Notes: a model not told the origin generated them from the sequence alone. Positions 25,046 through 38,480 are shown, counted from the first letter of the stretch. The stretch is 64,000 bases of DNA from Loxodes magnus (GCA_946699065.1 CAMPDV010002007.1:21070-85069); one strand, 5' to 3'. Program-made: numbers and translations.

Positions 25046-26961
25046 ATGTAACCTTAAAATATCCTTTCTTGTCAGCTTTGTTAACAAAATTACAACAGTT
25101 AAGGTAGAAAGTCTCTTACTCTATCTTGTAGCCATATTTTTTGTTTGTCTTGTGTATAAAATCAACTTTAAGATCAAAATCGCTTTTAATGTTCAAAATG
25201 TTAGAAAATCTACAAAAACTTAGAAGAAATTCTATAAACTAGTATTGAGGAAGTATAAAATAAAGAAAAAGGATTAGAATAAGAAATCGAGTATAGAAAT
25301 ATTCAAGATAACTCAAACAATAAGACAAGCATTTCTTAAGTAGATTCAAGCAAATATTTTCCAAATAGTATTAAATAAAGATTTTTAAGAAATCATAATC
25401 TAATAAATAAGACAATTTAGTATCTTGATTACTGAGATATAAGTAATTTGTAATAAACTAGTAAATAATTTTATAACTTTAGGTATTTTTACTAAAGAGA
25501 TTTATGAATAGGAAAATTTTATGGAGGAGAAATACCTTACATTAAAAATAAAATAGAATGGATTTTTAAATAAATCATTTAATCTGATGCTACTTCTTTA
25601 GAAATAAATAGATAGTATCTGTCTTAGAATATTAGTAACTAGATTTTAAGTGCATTTAATTAAATTATCAAACTTAAAGATATTGTGAATTAAAATAAAT
25701 TAAATAAATAAAAGATTTAAGAATTTCCTCAATTATATGGAAAACCTTTAAGTGAGCTCTCTCTTTGTTCTAGGATAAAGAAATTGACTTTATTAAATTG
25801 ATTAGAAGAGGATAATAATTTATATTTCCTTTAATATTTAAATAATTTAGAATAATTAAACTTATAAGGCAATGATAAACTAACAGGTAGCTTCTTTAAT
25901 GATTTTTGTACAAACTTAAAGTTATAATAAATAGTATTTATAAGTAAAAATATAAATTATAGTTAAGTAAGAAAATACTTAGAATAAAAAGGAAATATTA
26001 TATAATAGATACGGATTGGTAATAATGAAGAAATAGAAAATTTTATAGATTTATGTCCTAATTTAAATAAATAAATCTAGATATTTGGAAATAAACAGTT
26101 AAATGATTAAATTTTTATAAAGTTGTAGTAAAATAGTATAACTGATTTAAGAATATGATAATAGAATTTAACTTCATTAGGTTTTAATAATTTCTTATCA
26201 GCTAAGAATATCAAAATAGAAATTATTGAAATTTTACAATGCCCTAATTTTAACGATGAAAATCTAACTCTTTTATTATAAAATTTACCTAATTTAAAAA
26301 TTTTAAGTTTGGGAGATTTAAATATATCAGATAATGGATTTAGAAAAATAGGAGAATTTGGATAAAATTACTAAGAACTTCTAATTAACTAGAATAATAT
26401 TACAGAAGAAACTTTAACCTTCATATTTACTAACTGTAGGAAACTTAAAATTATATGATTAATAAATTTAAACACATTAAAAATTTAAACTTTAAGAATA
26501 ATAAACCAGAATTGCGAATAAATTATGAGATTATATTTGAATAACTTAGTAATTGATGGTGAAAATTGGATTTAAGAAATAATAAAAATGAAAAATCTTA
26601 AAAATTTAAGTCTTGTTTAAATTAATAATTTTACAGACAGTGATATTAGAGCATTGATAATAAGTGGGAAAAAATTACACAGCTTGAATATAAAATAAAA
26701 TTAGTAAATAACAGATTAAGCTTTTCCAGTATTTGATGAAAAAGATTGTTTATATCCTATTTATAAAGATTTAACATATCTAAACCTTGAAGAAATACCT
26801 TAGATAAGCGAGTAGGTAATATTAAGTTTGAAAGGATAGTTTAAGAGATTATGTATAGAAAATGAAAAAATATAATAAATTGGAATAAATAAAGGAACAA
26901 ATGAAGTAGATTTTGATATAAAACTAGAGATAAATTTCTAGGAGAAACTAAAAATAATTGA
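25046..26961 (+). CDS. L4: RING / F-box-like / LRR protein, shifted only at the C-terminus
   Basis: The frame is open from the ATG at 25046 through the RING (C-Q-L-C, C-S-H-I-F-C-L-S-C, C-S-K-C), the F-box-like segment and the whole LRR region. One A is missing near 26939 relative to L7, which moves the normal stop (TGA at 26959) out of frame and lets translation run on into the 3' flank. It is the only copy with TGG (25559-25561) at the position where the seven others have TGA, in the motif K-N-K-I-E-W. Other in-frame TGAs include those at the Y-L-D, D-L and R-I positions, one in the first LRR, and one shared with L5. It is the duplicate of L7 (52308-54224) within the large duplication, and the flanks match as well. 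Confidence 0.72.
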
Positions 26962-27498
26962 AAAGAGAAACACTAAATTTAAAAAATTTTAAATTAAGCT
27001 TATTTAATAGTATAAATATATTTAATTTTATTTTTATTAAAAAAGTTAAAGGCTTTCTTAGATAATCTCTGCTAACTTCACTCAATCATTGACTTCTCGA
27101 AATTAACTTAATATTTGTATTTGCTTAATTTGTTTTTCAATATAAAATATTTTGATCAGAGTTCTATCTTATAATACCCTAATTACTGTATATAAAAATA
27201 TTACTTAAAGATAATTTAATTATAGTTTTTTAATAAATGAATAGTATTTTTCTTATTATTAATATATAGATTATTACTAAAATATAAAATACTTATAATT
27301 TCTAAAATAGTATTAATTTACTTAATTTTAGTTTATTTAAAAAATGTGCGTAATGTATAATAAATTCCTTAAATTGTAAAACTTTTAATTTTTTATTTAT
27401 TTTATATCTATTATTAAACTTGGTCTGAAATACTATAGATACATATTTATCTCTACTAACTTTAATTAACACATTATTTATATAGGTAAATTAAAAAA

Positions 27499-28070
27499 AT
27501 GAGAAAATGGAGAAAAAAAAAGTCGAAAATTTAGCAAAGAAAGGTTAGGAGATAAGCCAAATTAGAATAGAAAAAGCAAAGGTCATTGTAGTTTTCGTCT
27601 TTGATTTCAAGGAAAATTATTATAAATTAGGAAAGCTCTTTAAAAACAGAACAGGAAAATGACTACGCATTTGATTAATATGAGAAAATGAAGAAACTCT
27701 CAGCAAGCAGGATAATATAATTTAATCTTTCAAATAAAAAGGATAACTGATGACGCATATTTAACAATTGTTCTTATAAACGATACACTTACGGAAATAA
27801 CTTGTTCAAAATAAAGTTTTAACAGAAATAGAAGAAAAAGAGATATTGATATTGCAATTCTTTCCAACATCTTATAAAATACTGCTCTGGCTACAAAATA
27901 CTCTAAAGACAAGATAATTAAAGAACTTAAAGAGAACTAGCAAGACTTTTTATAAATAACAGTAAAGTTTACAAAATAGATTGGATACAAATAAACCTTA
28001 ATCAAATGGAGGAGTAGTGGTAATCATCCACATAAAAATAATCGAAAAAAAGCATTGATAAAGATGGATA
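27499..28070 (+). pseudogene. K12: zinc-knuckle element copy downstream of L4
   Basis: The frame from the ATG at 27499 is very basic at the start (M-R-K-W-R-K-K-K-S-K-I-Q-Q-R-K-V-R-R) and reaches a knuckle R-Y-[TGA]-Y-C-N-S-F-Q-H-L-I-K-Y-C at codons 115-129, the same distance from the start as in K1 (117-131). The first Cys is Tyr and the Trp codon is TGA (27847). Two adjacent TGAs lie at codons 84-85. Compared with K13, about 195 bases are missing near 27820. A minus-strand frame at 27730-27912 is its shadow. Confidence 0.5.
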
Positions 28071-28472
28071 ACTGAAACTGGCTGAAAATCTAAGAAAAGT
28101 AAAATTTCTTAAATTTGAGTCGATGTTAGTAGTTTTTATTAAACAAAATTAAGTATCTTATACACTAATTCTTTATCTTAAGCTTAACTCTTATTATTTT
28201 TAATTTTATTTTTTTCAAAGCTTTTATTTGTTTTATAAATGATCGGAAAATTTTATCGTGTAATTTGAATAAAAAATTATTTTATAAATTTTTTTAGATT
28301 CTTTCAATAATTTTAACATTTTGCTATATTACAATTTGCTAAATAGCTCTAAAATTTATCTTATCAAAATATAACTTTTTCTGAAATTTGATTTTTGGGT
28401 TTTATTATCTAAATATTTCTAAACATTTTTAATAAATTAAATTATTTTAAATATTATTATGTAAAATAAAAT

Positions 28473-28866
28473 GGATATCGGTTGAGGTCGGGAGAACTAG
28501 TAGGCAATTTGGTTCTGTGAATACTGCATTGCGTGTAATCTCGCATTAAATAACTCCACGGGAAGGATTGACAAGCTTGGAAGAGACAAGCCTAACTTGC
28601 CCGAAGTTTTTCGCTAGTAGTATGAAAGTTTGGCTTATGCGCTGCTAATGACTTAGTTACTAATTCCTATTTGGACCTTATTCAAGAATACTGGAACATT
28701 TTATTCAAGATTCAAGAATAATTTTTACTAAATAGATTTCTCATTTGGAGAAGATCACTTGATGCATTGAATTACTAGAATTTTAAAAAGAAGTATGAGA
28801 ACATTTTTTTAATATTAATATTGAAAGAGGTGCGCGCCATTGAGGTGCGACGTGCTCTATAATCAT
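28473..28866 (+). mobile_element. SINE-like element A3
   Basis: This is family A in forward orientation, from GGATATCGG to GTGCTCTATAATC, followed by an A/T tail with short tandem units. It is absent from the corresponding place in the second duplication (around 55700), so it inserted after or differentially from that event. Element C1 sits 37 bases downstream in the opposite orientation. Confidence 0.6.
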
Positions 28867-28902
28867 CTTTATTTATTATTATTCATATATAAATAAAAAA
28901 TA

Positions 28903-29222
28903 TTATAGAACGCGTAACACCTCAATAACGCGCAGCTCTTAAATAAATTTTTTTAAAGTAAAAAAATTCTTGGCTGAAGTCTTTAAAATTGCTAGCATTC
29001 TCTTAAGAGTCTTCTTCAGGGCCGTGATTGGAATGCTCCCTAAAAAACCTTAATATCTGGCATCTTTCATCATTAACGTTATTTGAGGCCTTTTCTGACT
29101 TGTATTCTCTTGGCTTTTATCAAGATTCCAGTTCGAATCTTCACTCATGGGGTACTTCCTGGTACCAGATTTTAAGTCAGTCTCTGTTATAGGATTGTTC
29201 CTCCCTATTTAAAATATATTAT
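28903..29222 (-). mobile_element. SINE-like element C1
   Basis: Family C in reverse orientation. Read on the minus strand, the head has GGGAGGAACAATCC, then ACTTAAAATCTGGTACC and GATTCGAACTGG. The last two resemble a tRNA anticodon arm and T-arm (polymerase III box B). The 3' end carries the shared hairpin (GAGCTGCGCGTTATTGAG and the complementary arm). Together with A3 it forms a head-to-head-flanked insertion block absent from the sister duplication. Confidence 0.55.
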
Positions 29223-30589
29223 ATAATAAAATAATTTTGGATCCCTTTAATTTTAATTTTCTCATATATTTAGTATAAGAATATTAAAAAAATGAATTTA
29301 TAAGAAGAAACTCCCTAGAATTTTATTATTTTAATTCTAGATCAAGAATAGATTCTATTTTACTTCATTCATAATAAAAACTTTTTATTATTATACTTAT
29401 TTATTTACCTCTTAATTTTCATTTTAAGTATAAAATATTGATTTAAAATATTTAAGCATAATTTTAAGCTAACTTAATGATTTATTTTAAAATGGGATAA
29501 GTAACATATATTTCTATTTTTTCATAAAATAAACTTAATAAAATATATAGTATTTTCATAATTATTTTTATTTAGCTTTATTTTAATTTTAATTAATGCT
29601 TTTGAGATAAATAATCTAAATATTTTGATTCTTTTATATTTAAAATTATTTTTATCTTAATTTTGATAAGAAGATAATAAAGCTATTATAATTTATTTAA
29701 CAAAGTTATAGTTTAAATTTTAACTGCATAATTAATAATTTTTATCTTTTAGATAAATCTATTAACTTTATTTTTTAGCTGAAAGTAATTAAAAGTTAAT
29801 TTTATAGTAAAGGTTTTAATTTAAAGCATATATCCTAAGAAATATATGTTTATTTAGATGAACAAATAAATGTAATACCTTATTAATTAATTTTTTGAAA
29901 TAGAATATATATTAACTTACTCTTATTAGATTTTTAAGTTTATCTTGATCTAAATATATAAATTAAACTATATATATTGATATCTAATATTTGTTATATT
30001 GAAATAGTATTATAATTATTTATTTTAGTATTTAATTTTATATTTGCTTATATTAATTTTTTGCTTATAAAACTTTATTTTTTATATATTTTTAATGAAA
30101 AAACTAAGATAAGCTACTATATTTAAAATAATTTTCTATATAAATATATTTATCAATTTTTTAATTAATAAAATTTATTTAAAAGGCATATTTCAAAAAA
30201 ATTATGCAAATATTTTATTTATGCATGTATAAATTTCAATATGATAGAAATAATTTATACATCCCAACTTATTATAAATTAAATCCAAAGGAAAAATATA
30301 ATTTATTATTTTATATTAAGATATTTGTTTACTATAGAAGTAAATTGAATAGAAATTAAGAAAAAGTGAGAAATATCCACTTTTTATAATTATATTTATT
30401 AAATTTTTATATGTATTAATTATATATCAAAATGTAAAATGAATTATATAAAAGCAATAATATTTACTAACAGATTAATACAAATTTTAGATATTTTTAA
30501 ATAGCACTAAATATTTTACTTTTAAATATGTTATATATTTAACATCATTTTATAATAAATAGATAAAGCTGATAACCAAGTTTTAATAT

Positions 30590-32500
30590 ACTTTATTATA
30601 TTATAAATGCCATTATGTAATATTCTCGTAGAAATACAAATTTCACACTTGCTTCGATTATTTTTTGTTGAGTCAAATCTTGTTGCTTACTGAAAATTAA
30701 ATTCTCCCATGACTTAATAAACAATTTTATTTCGGTATTTAAATTTATTAATGAGATATCAAAATAAGGAGAATTCAAAAACTCTCGAACTCTATTTTTA
30801 TTTGAAAGTTTTAAGATAGGATTTTACTAGCTTTCTTTTTAGCTTTCAGAAGTATAGTGAGATACAAAATTCTTCTATATCAATATACTTTATTTCAATA
30901 TAATCTTGATAACTTTCTTCAATATTCTAGGTCTTTTTCCTCTTCGATTTCCAGAATCTTATTATTCTTGAAAAAATGAAAGGTTAAATTACATAGATAA
31001 CATTTCTTTTAATGCATTTTTAGCATTTAAAAATCCAGTTGCTTTTCTTCTTATTACATCCCTATTTTTGACTCATTTTATTACTATTTTTCAGGTTTTT
31101 TAATATTCATTTTAATTATAGTTTTAATTCTATTTCTACATTTTAAATTTCTTTTATTAACACTCTATAAGCATCAATTAGAGCGATTAAGTCTCTCTTT
31201 TTACTAATTTTAATTAAATTAACATTCAATCTAATTATATCTTTTAATTTGAAAATCATTTTGTTAGCTCATCAGTCTTTCTTTGTGCTTTGAGCAGATA
31301 TCTTAAAATCTTTATTTCCCTGTTTTTTAATTGAAAACTCTTTCTTAATTTCTCATACAATGGGGCTAAATCGTTCTTCAGATTTTTGTAATTCTAAATT
31401 TTAAAATACTGGAAAGTATTCTTTTAAAGGAATAGATAGTCTTATATTTTTACTTTTAATTTTTACTTTTTTTCAATTTCTTTCTTGTACGATAAAAATT
31501 TGGATTTATTTTTTTATACTGTGTTAATATCCATTTATTTTCTTATTCTTGGATTAATAGCTTTCTTGCTTATTAGACTAAAGCCTTTAAATTTTAATTT
31601 AAAAGAAGAATGTTCTTTTATCTCTTATCTACTTAATTTTAATTTTTATTAATCTATAAAAATAGCTAATTAAATAGGATAAAATAATTATAAAATATAT
31701 AAAAGTATATGATGCTATTATAATTTATTATTATAATTAACTTTAATTAAATGCTATAATTTTTACATTATTTTTTTGTTTGTAGTGCTCAAACTTTCTT
31801 CTCTCTATCATACAAATTTTTTATATATCATCTTAAAATTTATTTTCAAATATCTCTTCTTCATTTTTTCCTTCATCTATTACAGTGAATAATTTTTAAT
31901 GATTCAGTTCTTCGAGTACTTCCTTAATTTTATTTTCATACCTGTTAAAAAAGTGTGACAGACAAAATTTCACTTGGTGTTTTCATTTCTTATTAAATTT
32001 CTTCTATTTTTGACTGACGCATGACTTGCTCTTATTTAGGTCTATAAATTTTATAGGATGTGCAGTATAATCTACTTGATGCTTTTAAATATCGTCTATA
32101 CGTCTTTATAAATTTTTGAATTTAAAGTATTATTTGAACCTTTTTCAGATACTTGAGCAGCAACAGCATCATCTTGTTCATCTTTTAATCTGTTATTTTA
32201 GAAGCTTCTTATTCTTTTTTTCTTCAATTTTCATATTAATTTTTCCTTTATTCTTATGTTCCTCTTTTATTTAAATAATTTATCTTATTCAGTAGGATTC
32301 TTTAGTTCCTAAATTTACTTGGTCTTTCGTCGTTTATTTATTTAAAGTTTTTGATTTAATCAAAAGCTTTTGTTAGGTATCTCTCATTTTTTGTAAATTT
32401 ATATCTTGCTCCTTATTAGTTTTCTATTTTTAGAAAATTATTAAAATATAAGATTTAATATAGCTATTTTATTTCCTTTTTTATCCTATCTTAATCTCTT
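30590..32500 (-). pseudogene. Long coding-like region, unknown coiled-coil protein
   Basis: The minus strand is Lys/Glu/Ile/Asn rich and protein-like over almost 1.9 kb but needs several frame changes. Readable pieces include L-K-D-E-Q-D-D-A-V-A-A-Q-V-S-E-K near 32170, D-Y-T-A-H-P-I-K-F-I-D-L-N-K near 32055, K-I-K-E-V-L-E-E-L-N near 31920, L-A-P-L-Y-E-K-L-R-K-S-F-Q near 31350, E-E-S-Y-Q-D-Y-I-E-I-K near 30910, and N-S-P-Y-F-D-I-S-L-I-N-L-N near 30770 (the start of a 60-codon standard-code frame). No domain is recognised. It could be a decayed gene or an unknown element's ORF; introns could explain part of the frame changes. Confidence 0.35.
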
Positions 32501-32959
32501 ATTTGGGTGTTATGAAAAATAGTTCTTAATTATAATGTATTAATAATCTATTAAATAGCTTATAAATAAATTTAGTGGAAAATAATAAATGTTATGCTTA
32601 GATAACTGCCTCAAATGTATATTTTATATTAAATATACAAATTAAATAAAAATCAGAATGGGAATTATTTAAGATGTCACTATTTGATATTACTTTTCAT
32701 TTATTATTATTAGTATTACAATAAAATTTTAATTCCAAATATATAAGGATCAAAGGATTTCTATTATTTTACTTTATTCATCAATCTTAGCTTAAAAAAA
32801 TTAATTTATAGTAAGTTCGATTATGAAATATAAAATAATGGGCTCAATGTATTATGACTAAATATACTTGAGTCAACTATTTACTTATGAGCAATAATCA
32901 TAATTAGTTTTGTTTATCAAAAATCTTTACTAAAATTTGCAAAGTAAAAGACAGTTTAT

Positions 32960-33475
32960 ATTTGGAAAAAGTCAATAAAGATACTTAAGACATAGGAAGA
33001 ACAAAAAAATATTATAATCGATAATAAGATAGAAGAAGGTAAGTAGCAAGGTTTAAAAGCTGGAAATAACATTTCTAAACATATATAAAATGAAGTATCT
33101 GATTTAAATCAGAATCTTCGAACAATAACTTTATATTAAAGTTAATTAAAGATACACTTTGATGAAATTAAAAAATCAATAATATTTAACATTTTTTCAA
33201 ATGCTTAAAATAATAAAAACAATTACGAATTTTATAATAAAAATAAGATTCTTTATTTAAAAAACAATATCTATTTTGAAAGAAATGATTAAGATTATAA
33301 ATAATATCTAAATATATTTTTATTTATATTATTCTGTTATTATTTTTATTTTATAAATATTATAAAAGATATTTATCTTCCTTTGACTTTCAGAAAATTT
33401 TAAAGATAATTTATGATTCTAAGTTATACTAAATTATTTACTTTGCTTTCTTATTTTTTCTCCATTCAAAAGAAG
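32960..33475 (+). CDS. Possible ORF, unknown, divergent from the 30.6-32.5 kb region
   Basis: The frame carrying L-K-T-Q-E-E-Q-K-N-I-I-I-D-N-K near 32990 stays open to about 33475. The middle (K-A-G-N-N-I-S-K-H-I-Q-N-E-V-S-D-L-N-Q-N-L) is amphipathic helix-like, and the C-terminal end is hydrophobic. The length is not exceptional for a genome where only TGA stops, so this is a weak call. Confidence 0.25.
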
Positions 33476-33951
33476 TTATAGAATTAATTAAAATAATTTT
33501 TTTAAAAACTTTATATTTTCTTTTGTTTATCAATATTTTAAATTCTAAAATAAAAATAATTTACAACCTTTTTTTAATTGAGTTAAAACTTATTACATAT
33601 TGGTTATCTTTTTTTATCTTTAAAAATTTAGTAAATAATTAGCATAGCAAATAAAAATATCATAATTTTATTTAAGTTTATTTATTGATAATAATTTAAA
33701 ACTTGCAAACTTATTTACTTTCTTACCAGATACTCAAAATAATGTTTCTAAAATTCGAACTTTAAAAAATTCCAAAAATAACATATTTTCAAATATTTAA
33801 AATAATTTTACTTTTAATAAAATATTAATAATATTTATAATATAGATATGCATAAATGATATGCAAAAGTGATAACATAACATAATTTATTAAAGTGATT
33901 TCACCTTTTTTTAGTTAATCACAAAATTGGAATTTGTAAAAGCTTTTCTTA

Positions 33952-34628
33952 TCAGAAATCTTCGATATCATATTCATCTGATTTTTCCGGATCGTAAATT
34001 CTTATAAATTGCCTATTTTTTCCTCTTTCTACTGCTTGGAAATCAAATCCTACTTATTAACTCTCAAATTGTCTCAGTGCATGTGTAATCTTTAGAGCTT
34101 CTACGTAAGGTTAAAATATTTTTTTCAATATATTCTTCCATTTTGTGCGCAATAGATCTTAAATAGATTTTTTGTTCCTCTTTTGTTTCAAAATATTATT
34201 TTCTTTTGAATCTATAGCATTGGTTTACCTTATGTCGATGTTTTTTACAGTATCAACATCTTTTTTCCATTTTCTAAAAGGAGAAGGACGGATTCTGCAC
34301 TCCTCTTGATTCTGGATTCGATCGTTAATTAAGTTGGATCTGCTCAAGTTAATATATTCTCTGGTCAAACTTTTGTCTTAAATTCCATTCGATTTGATTA
34401 GTTTTTCTTTCCATCTCTTAAGAAGATATCTGCTATTTTTATTGTTTCTAAGGATTTATTCATTCAACAAATTGTTAATTTATAGCATTATAGATTATGT
34501 TAATTATTTAAGGTCTTAAACTTCTTTTGTTAACTTCTAATTGTCCAGTGTAGCAAATAAAAATCGTTAGAAAAGTCTGGTTAATTATTAGGATTTTTTG
34601 AAGAAGTTTATCGCTTCTTAGGTGCCAT
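33952..34628 (-). pseudogene. K6: zinc-knuckle element copy with TGA at the knuckle Trp
   Basis: Starting at the ATG at 34628-34626 (M-A-P-K-K-R), a coiled-coil region leads to P-F-R-K-W-K-K-R and a knuckle C-[TGA]-Y-C-K-K-H-R-H-K-V-N-Q-C. All four zinc ligands are kept, and the Trp codon TGG of K1 is TGA here (34255-34253). After a conserved helical stretch (A-H-K-M-E-E-Y-I-E-K) and one frame change comes the C-terminal block R-Q-F-I-R-I-Y-D-P-E-K-S-D-E-Y, ending at the TGA at 33954. At least two frame changes are needed, so it is probably dead, though the protein is still very readable. It lies just upstream of the L5 5' flank, on the opposite strand. Confidence 0.5.
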
Positions 34629-34927
34629 TTTATATATAATGATAATATTTAAGATAGTAAATAAGAATAAACAGTTTTAATTTATTTTATAAATATTAAA
34701 TTTTTAATTATTTTTGCTAAATTAAATTTATAATTAGATAATTTATATTTTTTAAATCCTTTATATTAAAACCAATAAAATAAGAATTTAATTCTAAATT
34801 TACTATTAAAAGAATAGTTATATATTAATAACTAGTAGCAAACATTTTTTTATTAATAATTATCATTTTTATTTTCTTATTTCACTGCAATTTTTTTTCT
34901 TTTTCATCTTACTTTTTTATATTTATA

Positions 34928-36840
34928 ATGTAAATCTAAGCTACCCTTTCATGTCAACTTTGTTAGAAAAATTTCGATTATCAAGATAGAAAGTCTGTTA
35001 CTTTATCTTGTAGTCATATTTTTTGTTTTTCTTGTGTTAGCGAACGATTTTAAGATAAAAATTCTATTGAATGCTTAAAATGTTAAAACACTTACAACAA
35101 CATAAATGAAATAAAATAAAATAATAGTGAAGTAGTATAAAAAAGACAAAGAATGAGAAAAAGAAAAATAATAAAAAAATATTAAAATTAACTCAAATAA
35201 TTAGATAAATTCACCTTAATTAGAGTCTAACTAATCTTTTTAAAGCAGCTTCGCAAAAAATTGTTTAAGAAATCACAATTTATTAAATAAGATAATTTAG
35301 TATCTAGATAATTGAGATATTTGTCATTTATAGTGTACTAGTAAATACTATTATAACTTTAGATATTATTACGAAAGAGATTAATGACTATGGAAGTTTT
35401 ATGGAGGTGAAATACCTTATATTAAAAATAAAATAGAATGAACTTTCATACAAATCATTTGTTCTGATGTTACTTCCTTAATAATTGATGGCTAATATCC
35501 ATCTAAAAATGTTTGCAACTAAATTTTAAATTCTTTTAATTAAATTCTCAAACTTAAAAATATAGTTAAGGAAAACACTCAAAAAAGTAAAAATAATGAA
35601 GATTTACTCTAATTATATGGAAAATCTTTAAGTGAGCTCTCTCTTTGTTCTAGATTAAAGAATCTAAACTTATAAAATTTGTAAATAGAGGATAAAGATT
35701 TAGCTTTTCTTTAAGATTTAAATTAACTAGAACAATTAAACATTTAAGATAATAATAAATTAACAGGGAGTTTCTTAAATGATTTTTGTATAAAATTAAA
35801 ACTAAAATAATTAATTTTTATAAGTGAAAACATCAAATATGCATTAGTAAGAAAATACTTAGAAATAAAAGGAAGCTTTTTATAATAAATATAGATAAGT
35901 AGAAACGAAGAAATAGAAGATTTTATAGATTTATGTCCTAATATAAATAAAGAAATATAATTATTTGGAAATAAACAGTTAAATAGTTAAGCTTTACTGA
36001 AATTGAAGCATCGTAATATGACAAAATTAAGAATTTGATAATAAAATTTTACATAATTAACTTTTAATAATTTCTTATCAAATAAGTATGCTAAAATAGA
36101 AATTATTGAAATTTTACAATACCCTAATTTTAACGATGAAAATCTAACTCTTTTATTATAAAATTTACCTAATTTAAAAACTTTAAGTTTGGGAGATTTA
36201 AATATATCAGATAGTGGCTTTAGAAAAATAGGAGAATTTAGATAAAATTACTAAGAACTTCTAATTAACTAGAATAATATTACAGAAGAAACTTTAACCT
36301 TCATATTTACTAACTGTAGGAAACTTAAAATTATATGATTAATAAATTTAAACTCACTAAAAAGTTAAACTTTAAGAATAATAAACCAGAATTGTGAACA
36401 AATTATGAGATTATATTTGAATAACTCAGTAATTGATGGTGAAAATTGGATTGAAGAAATAATAAAAATGAAAAATCTTAAAAATTTAAGTCTTATTAAA
36501 TGTAAAAATCTTGCTGATAATGATAATAAGTGGAAAAAAATTATACAGTTTGAATATAAATTAAAATTAATAAATAACAGATTAGGCTTTTCCAATTTTA
36601 GATGAAAAAGGTTGCATATATCCTATTTATTAAGTTTTAATATTTTTAGATCTCGAAGATGTGCCTTAGATCAGTGAAGAGAAAGTAGTTAAAATGTTTA
36701 AATAATTTAAAAGATTGTTTGTATAAAACGACAAAGTAGAAAAAATAGGATTAAATGAAGAAACAAACGAGGTAGATTTTGATTTAGAAATAAAGTTAGA
36801 CTTAAATGAAGAAGATAAAAATGCTTAAAATCTGAGATGA
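34928..36840 (+). pseudogene. L5: RING / F-box-like / LRR copy with two frame breaks
   Basis: The RING is intact at the start (C-Q-L-C, C-S-H-I-F-C-F-S-C, C-L-K-C). The frame then breaks before the F-box-like segment (near 35260) and reopens there, and a 14-base deletion near 36521 removes part of an LRR (others read D-I-R-x-L-I-x-S-G-K-K). Between these breaks the protein is well conserved, including N-W-I-E-E with TGG. The family stop found in L1 and L8 is TAA here, so the frame extends four more codons to the TGA at 36838. A 66-codon standard-code frame at 36405-36605 and an antisense frame at 36365-36595 are fragments or shadows of this gene. The middle resembles L4 most closely. Confidence 0.72.
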
Positions 36841-38276
36841 AATAAAAAAGACTACAAATTAATCTTTTAAATATGTAATAAATATATTAATTTTATATTA
36901 TTAATAAAATTTTCAGATTTTTTTTTAATTACTTTGATTATCATCATTAAAACCCCAAATTTTCAATTGAAAATGACTAAAATTTGATTTTCTATATCTT
37001 AAATGTTTTATGTTTGTAATATTCAGAAAAACTTAAACCTGTTTTTGTAAGCTATCTTAAATTATATATAAATCTTTCAATTTATTTAAATATATATTTT
37101 TCTTTCAAGATCATCAAATCTCTATTTTATTTTTCTTTAAAGATTTATTTAAAACTTAAAACTTTTTTTACTATCTCTAAAGTAATTTTTACTTTAGAAA
37201 TAATAATTTTTCTTTGTTTTTTTTGTTCTAAATTTTTTTCTATTTTTCCTTCCATTCTCATTTTCATCTTTAACTAGATAAGCTCTTTTTTTTTTAATTA
37301 TCCAATTACCTGTTCATGATTTTTATATTCTACTAAATTCTGTATATAAACAATCTAATCTTAAAAGATATTTATAAATATAATTAAGTTTCTTTTTAAT
37401 TTTTTGCTTAAATATTTCTTTTAATTTGAATTTTCATAAAGGGATATCCTTCTTTTTGAGTAGACATAAAATTAATTAGTAGCTTAAGAATTTTATATTG
37501 TTTAAAAAACTTTAAAAAGTATTTAATCTTAAAAATCTTCCAAAAGTTTTAAAATTGTTCGAATTAAAAATAAGGCAATTCTAGAAATTTCTTTTTATTA
37601 TATCTAATTTTTATATTTCTTTTCTAACTTTAATAAATTTTATTTTTAATTTTTTAATTATTAGATATTTAATATTTCTTTATGCAAAATATGGAAAAAA
37701 TTAAATTATTTAAACTTTTCAAATTATTTTATGTTTTCCTATTTCGGAAATTTAAAATTAATTTTTTTAATAGTTTAGATTTTTCTTTATTTATTTACAT
37801 TTCTTATTGGCTGGTAAAGCCTTTATTTTAAATAAAAATTGAAGAAATTAATTTGTATTATTCCTAAATGAAAAATTTATCGAACCTAATATAAAACTTT
37901 TAGAATTGCTTTATTAAAATTAATTTAAAATGCTTGAATACAGTTAAATTCTCACGTGCTTCTTTCTCTGAACAACCTCTAAATTGATATAATTTTTATT
38001 TTCTACTTACTTGCTTTTACAAGCAAGCACTACTCCTTAATTAAAGACCATAAGTTTTTACTAAGACTCAATAATCTTAACTTATGTGTTCTCTTCAATA
38101 TCTTGATCTCAATTAGTTATCTTTATAAGTTAAAAGTATACTTAAACAATTAAAAAATTTTCCTCCTCCTTTTTGATTATTATATTATGTATTTTAGCTC
38201 TCTTTCTTGTTTAAAATAGTTAAATAAGGATAAATAAACTATATTTCTTATTATAGAATTTAAAAAAAAATTAGTT
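36841..38276. other. A+T-rich spacer after L5
   Basis: No supported feature. The stretch 37930-38120 is slightly less A+T rich. Confidence 0.4.
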
Positions 38277-38480
38277 GATGGACCCTAGTCAACCAAGTAG
38301 ATAATCAGATGCAGTGCAGTCTACTTACTAATACTCTAGAAATAAATGTGTGATAAGACAAGCTTATTAGAGGGTTTTCTCAGCAATATAAGAAGCTGAT
38401 TAATATCTCGGAGACAAAGTTTGAATAACGAGCACCTAAGTCCAGTTTAGAGTTTTCTTCAGTCTTCATATTTCCTAATT
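38277..38480 (+). mobile_element. Diverged family-A-like relic
   Basis: The left part resembles the family A head (GATGGACCCTAGTCAACCAAG, then CAGATGCAGTGCAGT, and later GAGGGTTTTCTC). The shared 3' hairpin is not found. It lies about 190 bases upstream of K7. Possibly an old or truncated element; similarity is by eye only. Confidence 0.3.

Larger units (their letters stand above)
23575..30190 (+). repeat. Large duplication, copy 1 (K11-D1-L4-K12-flank)
   Basis: It matches 49215-56235 in order: K11/K10 C-terminal part, SINE D, a 0.9 kb A+T-rich flank, L4/L7, a 0.5 kb 3' flank, K12/K13, then about 1.3 kb of A+T-rich DNA (for example the shared TATATCCTAAGAAATATAT near 29825 and 55888). Differences are insertions: A3 and C1 here; B2, A5 and K8 in copy 2; plus about 195 bases missing in K12. 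Confidence 0.6.

Noticed and set aside
27730-27912. 60-codon minus-strand standard-code frame
   Set aside because: It is antisense to K12, whose plus strand carries the knuckle motif.
33030-33160. Helical stretch resembling a SNARE motif with a hydrophobic C-terminus
   Set aside because: The match is limited to a generic amphipathic helix, and the hydrophobic end lies in nearly pure A/T sequence, which always translates as Phe/Ile/Leu/Tyr.
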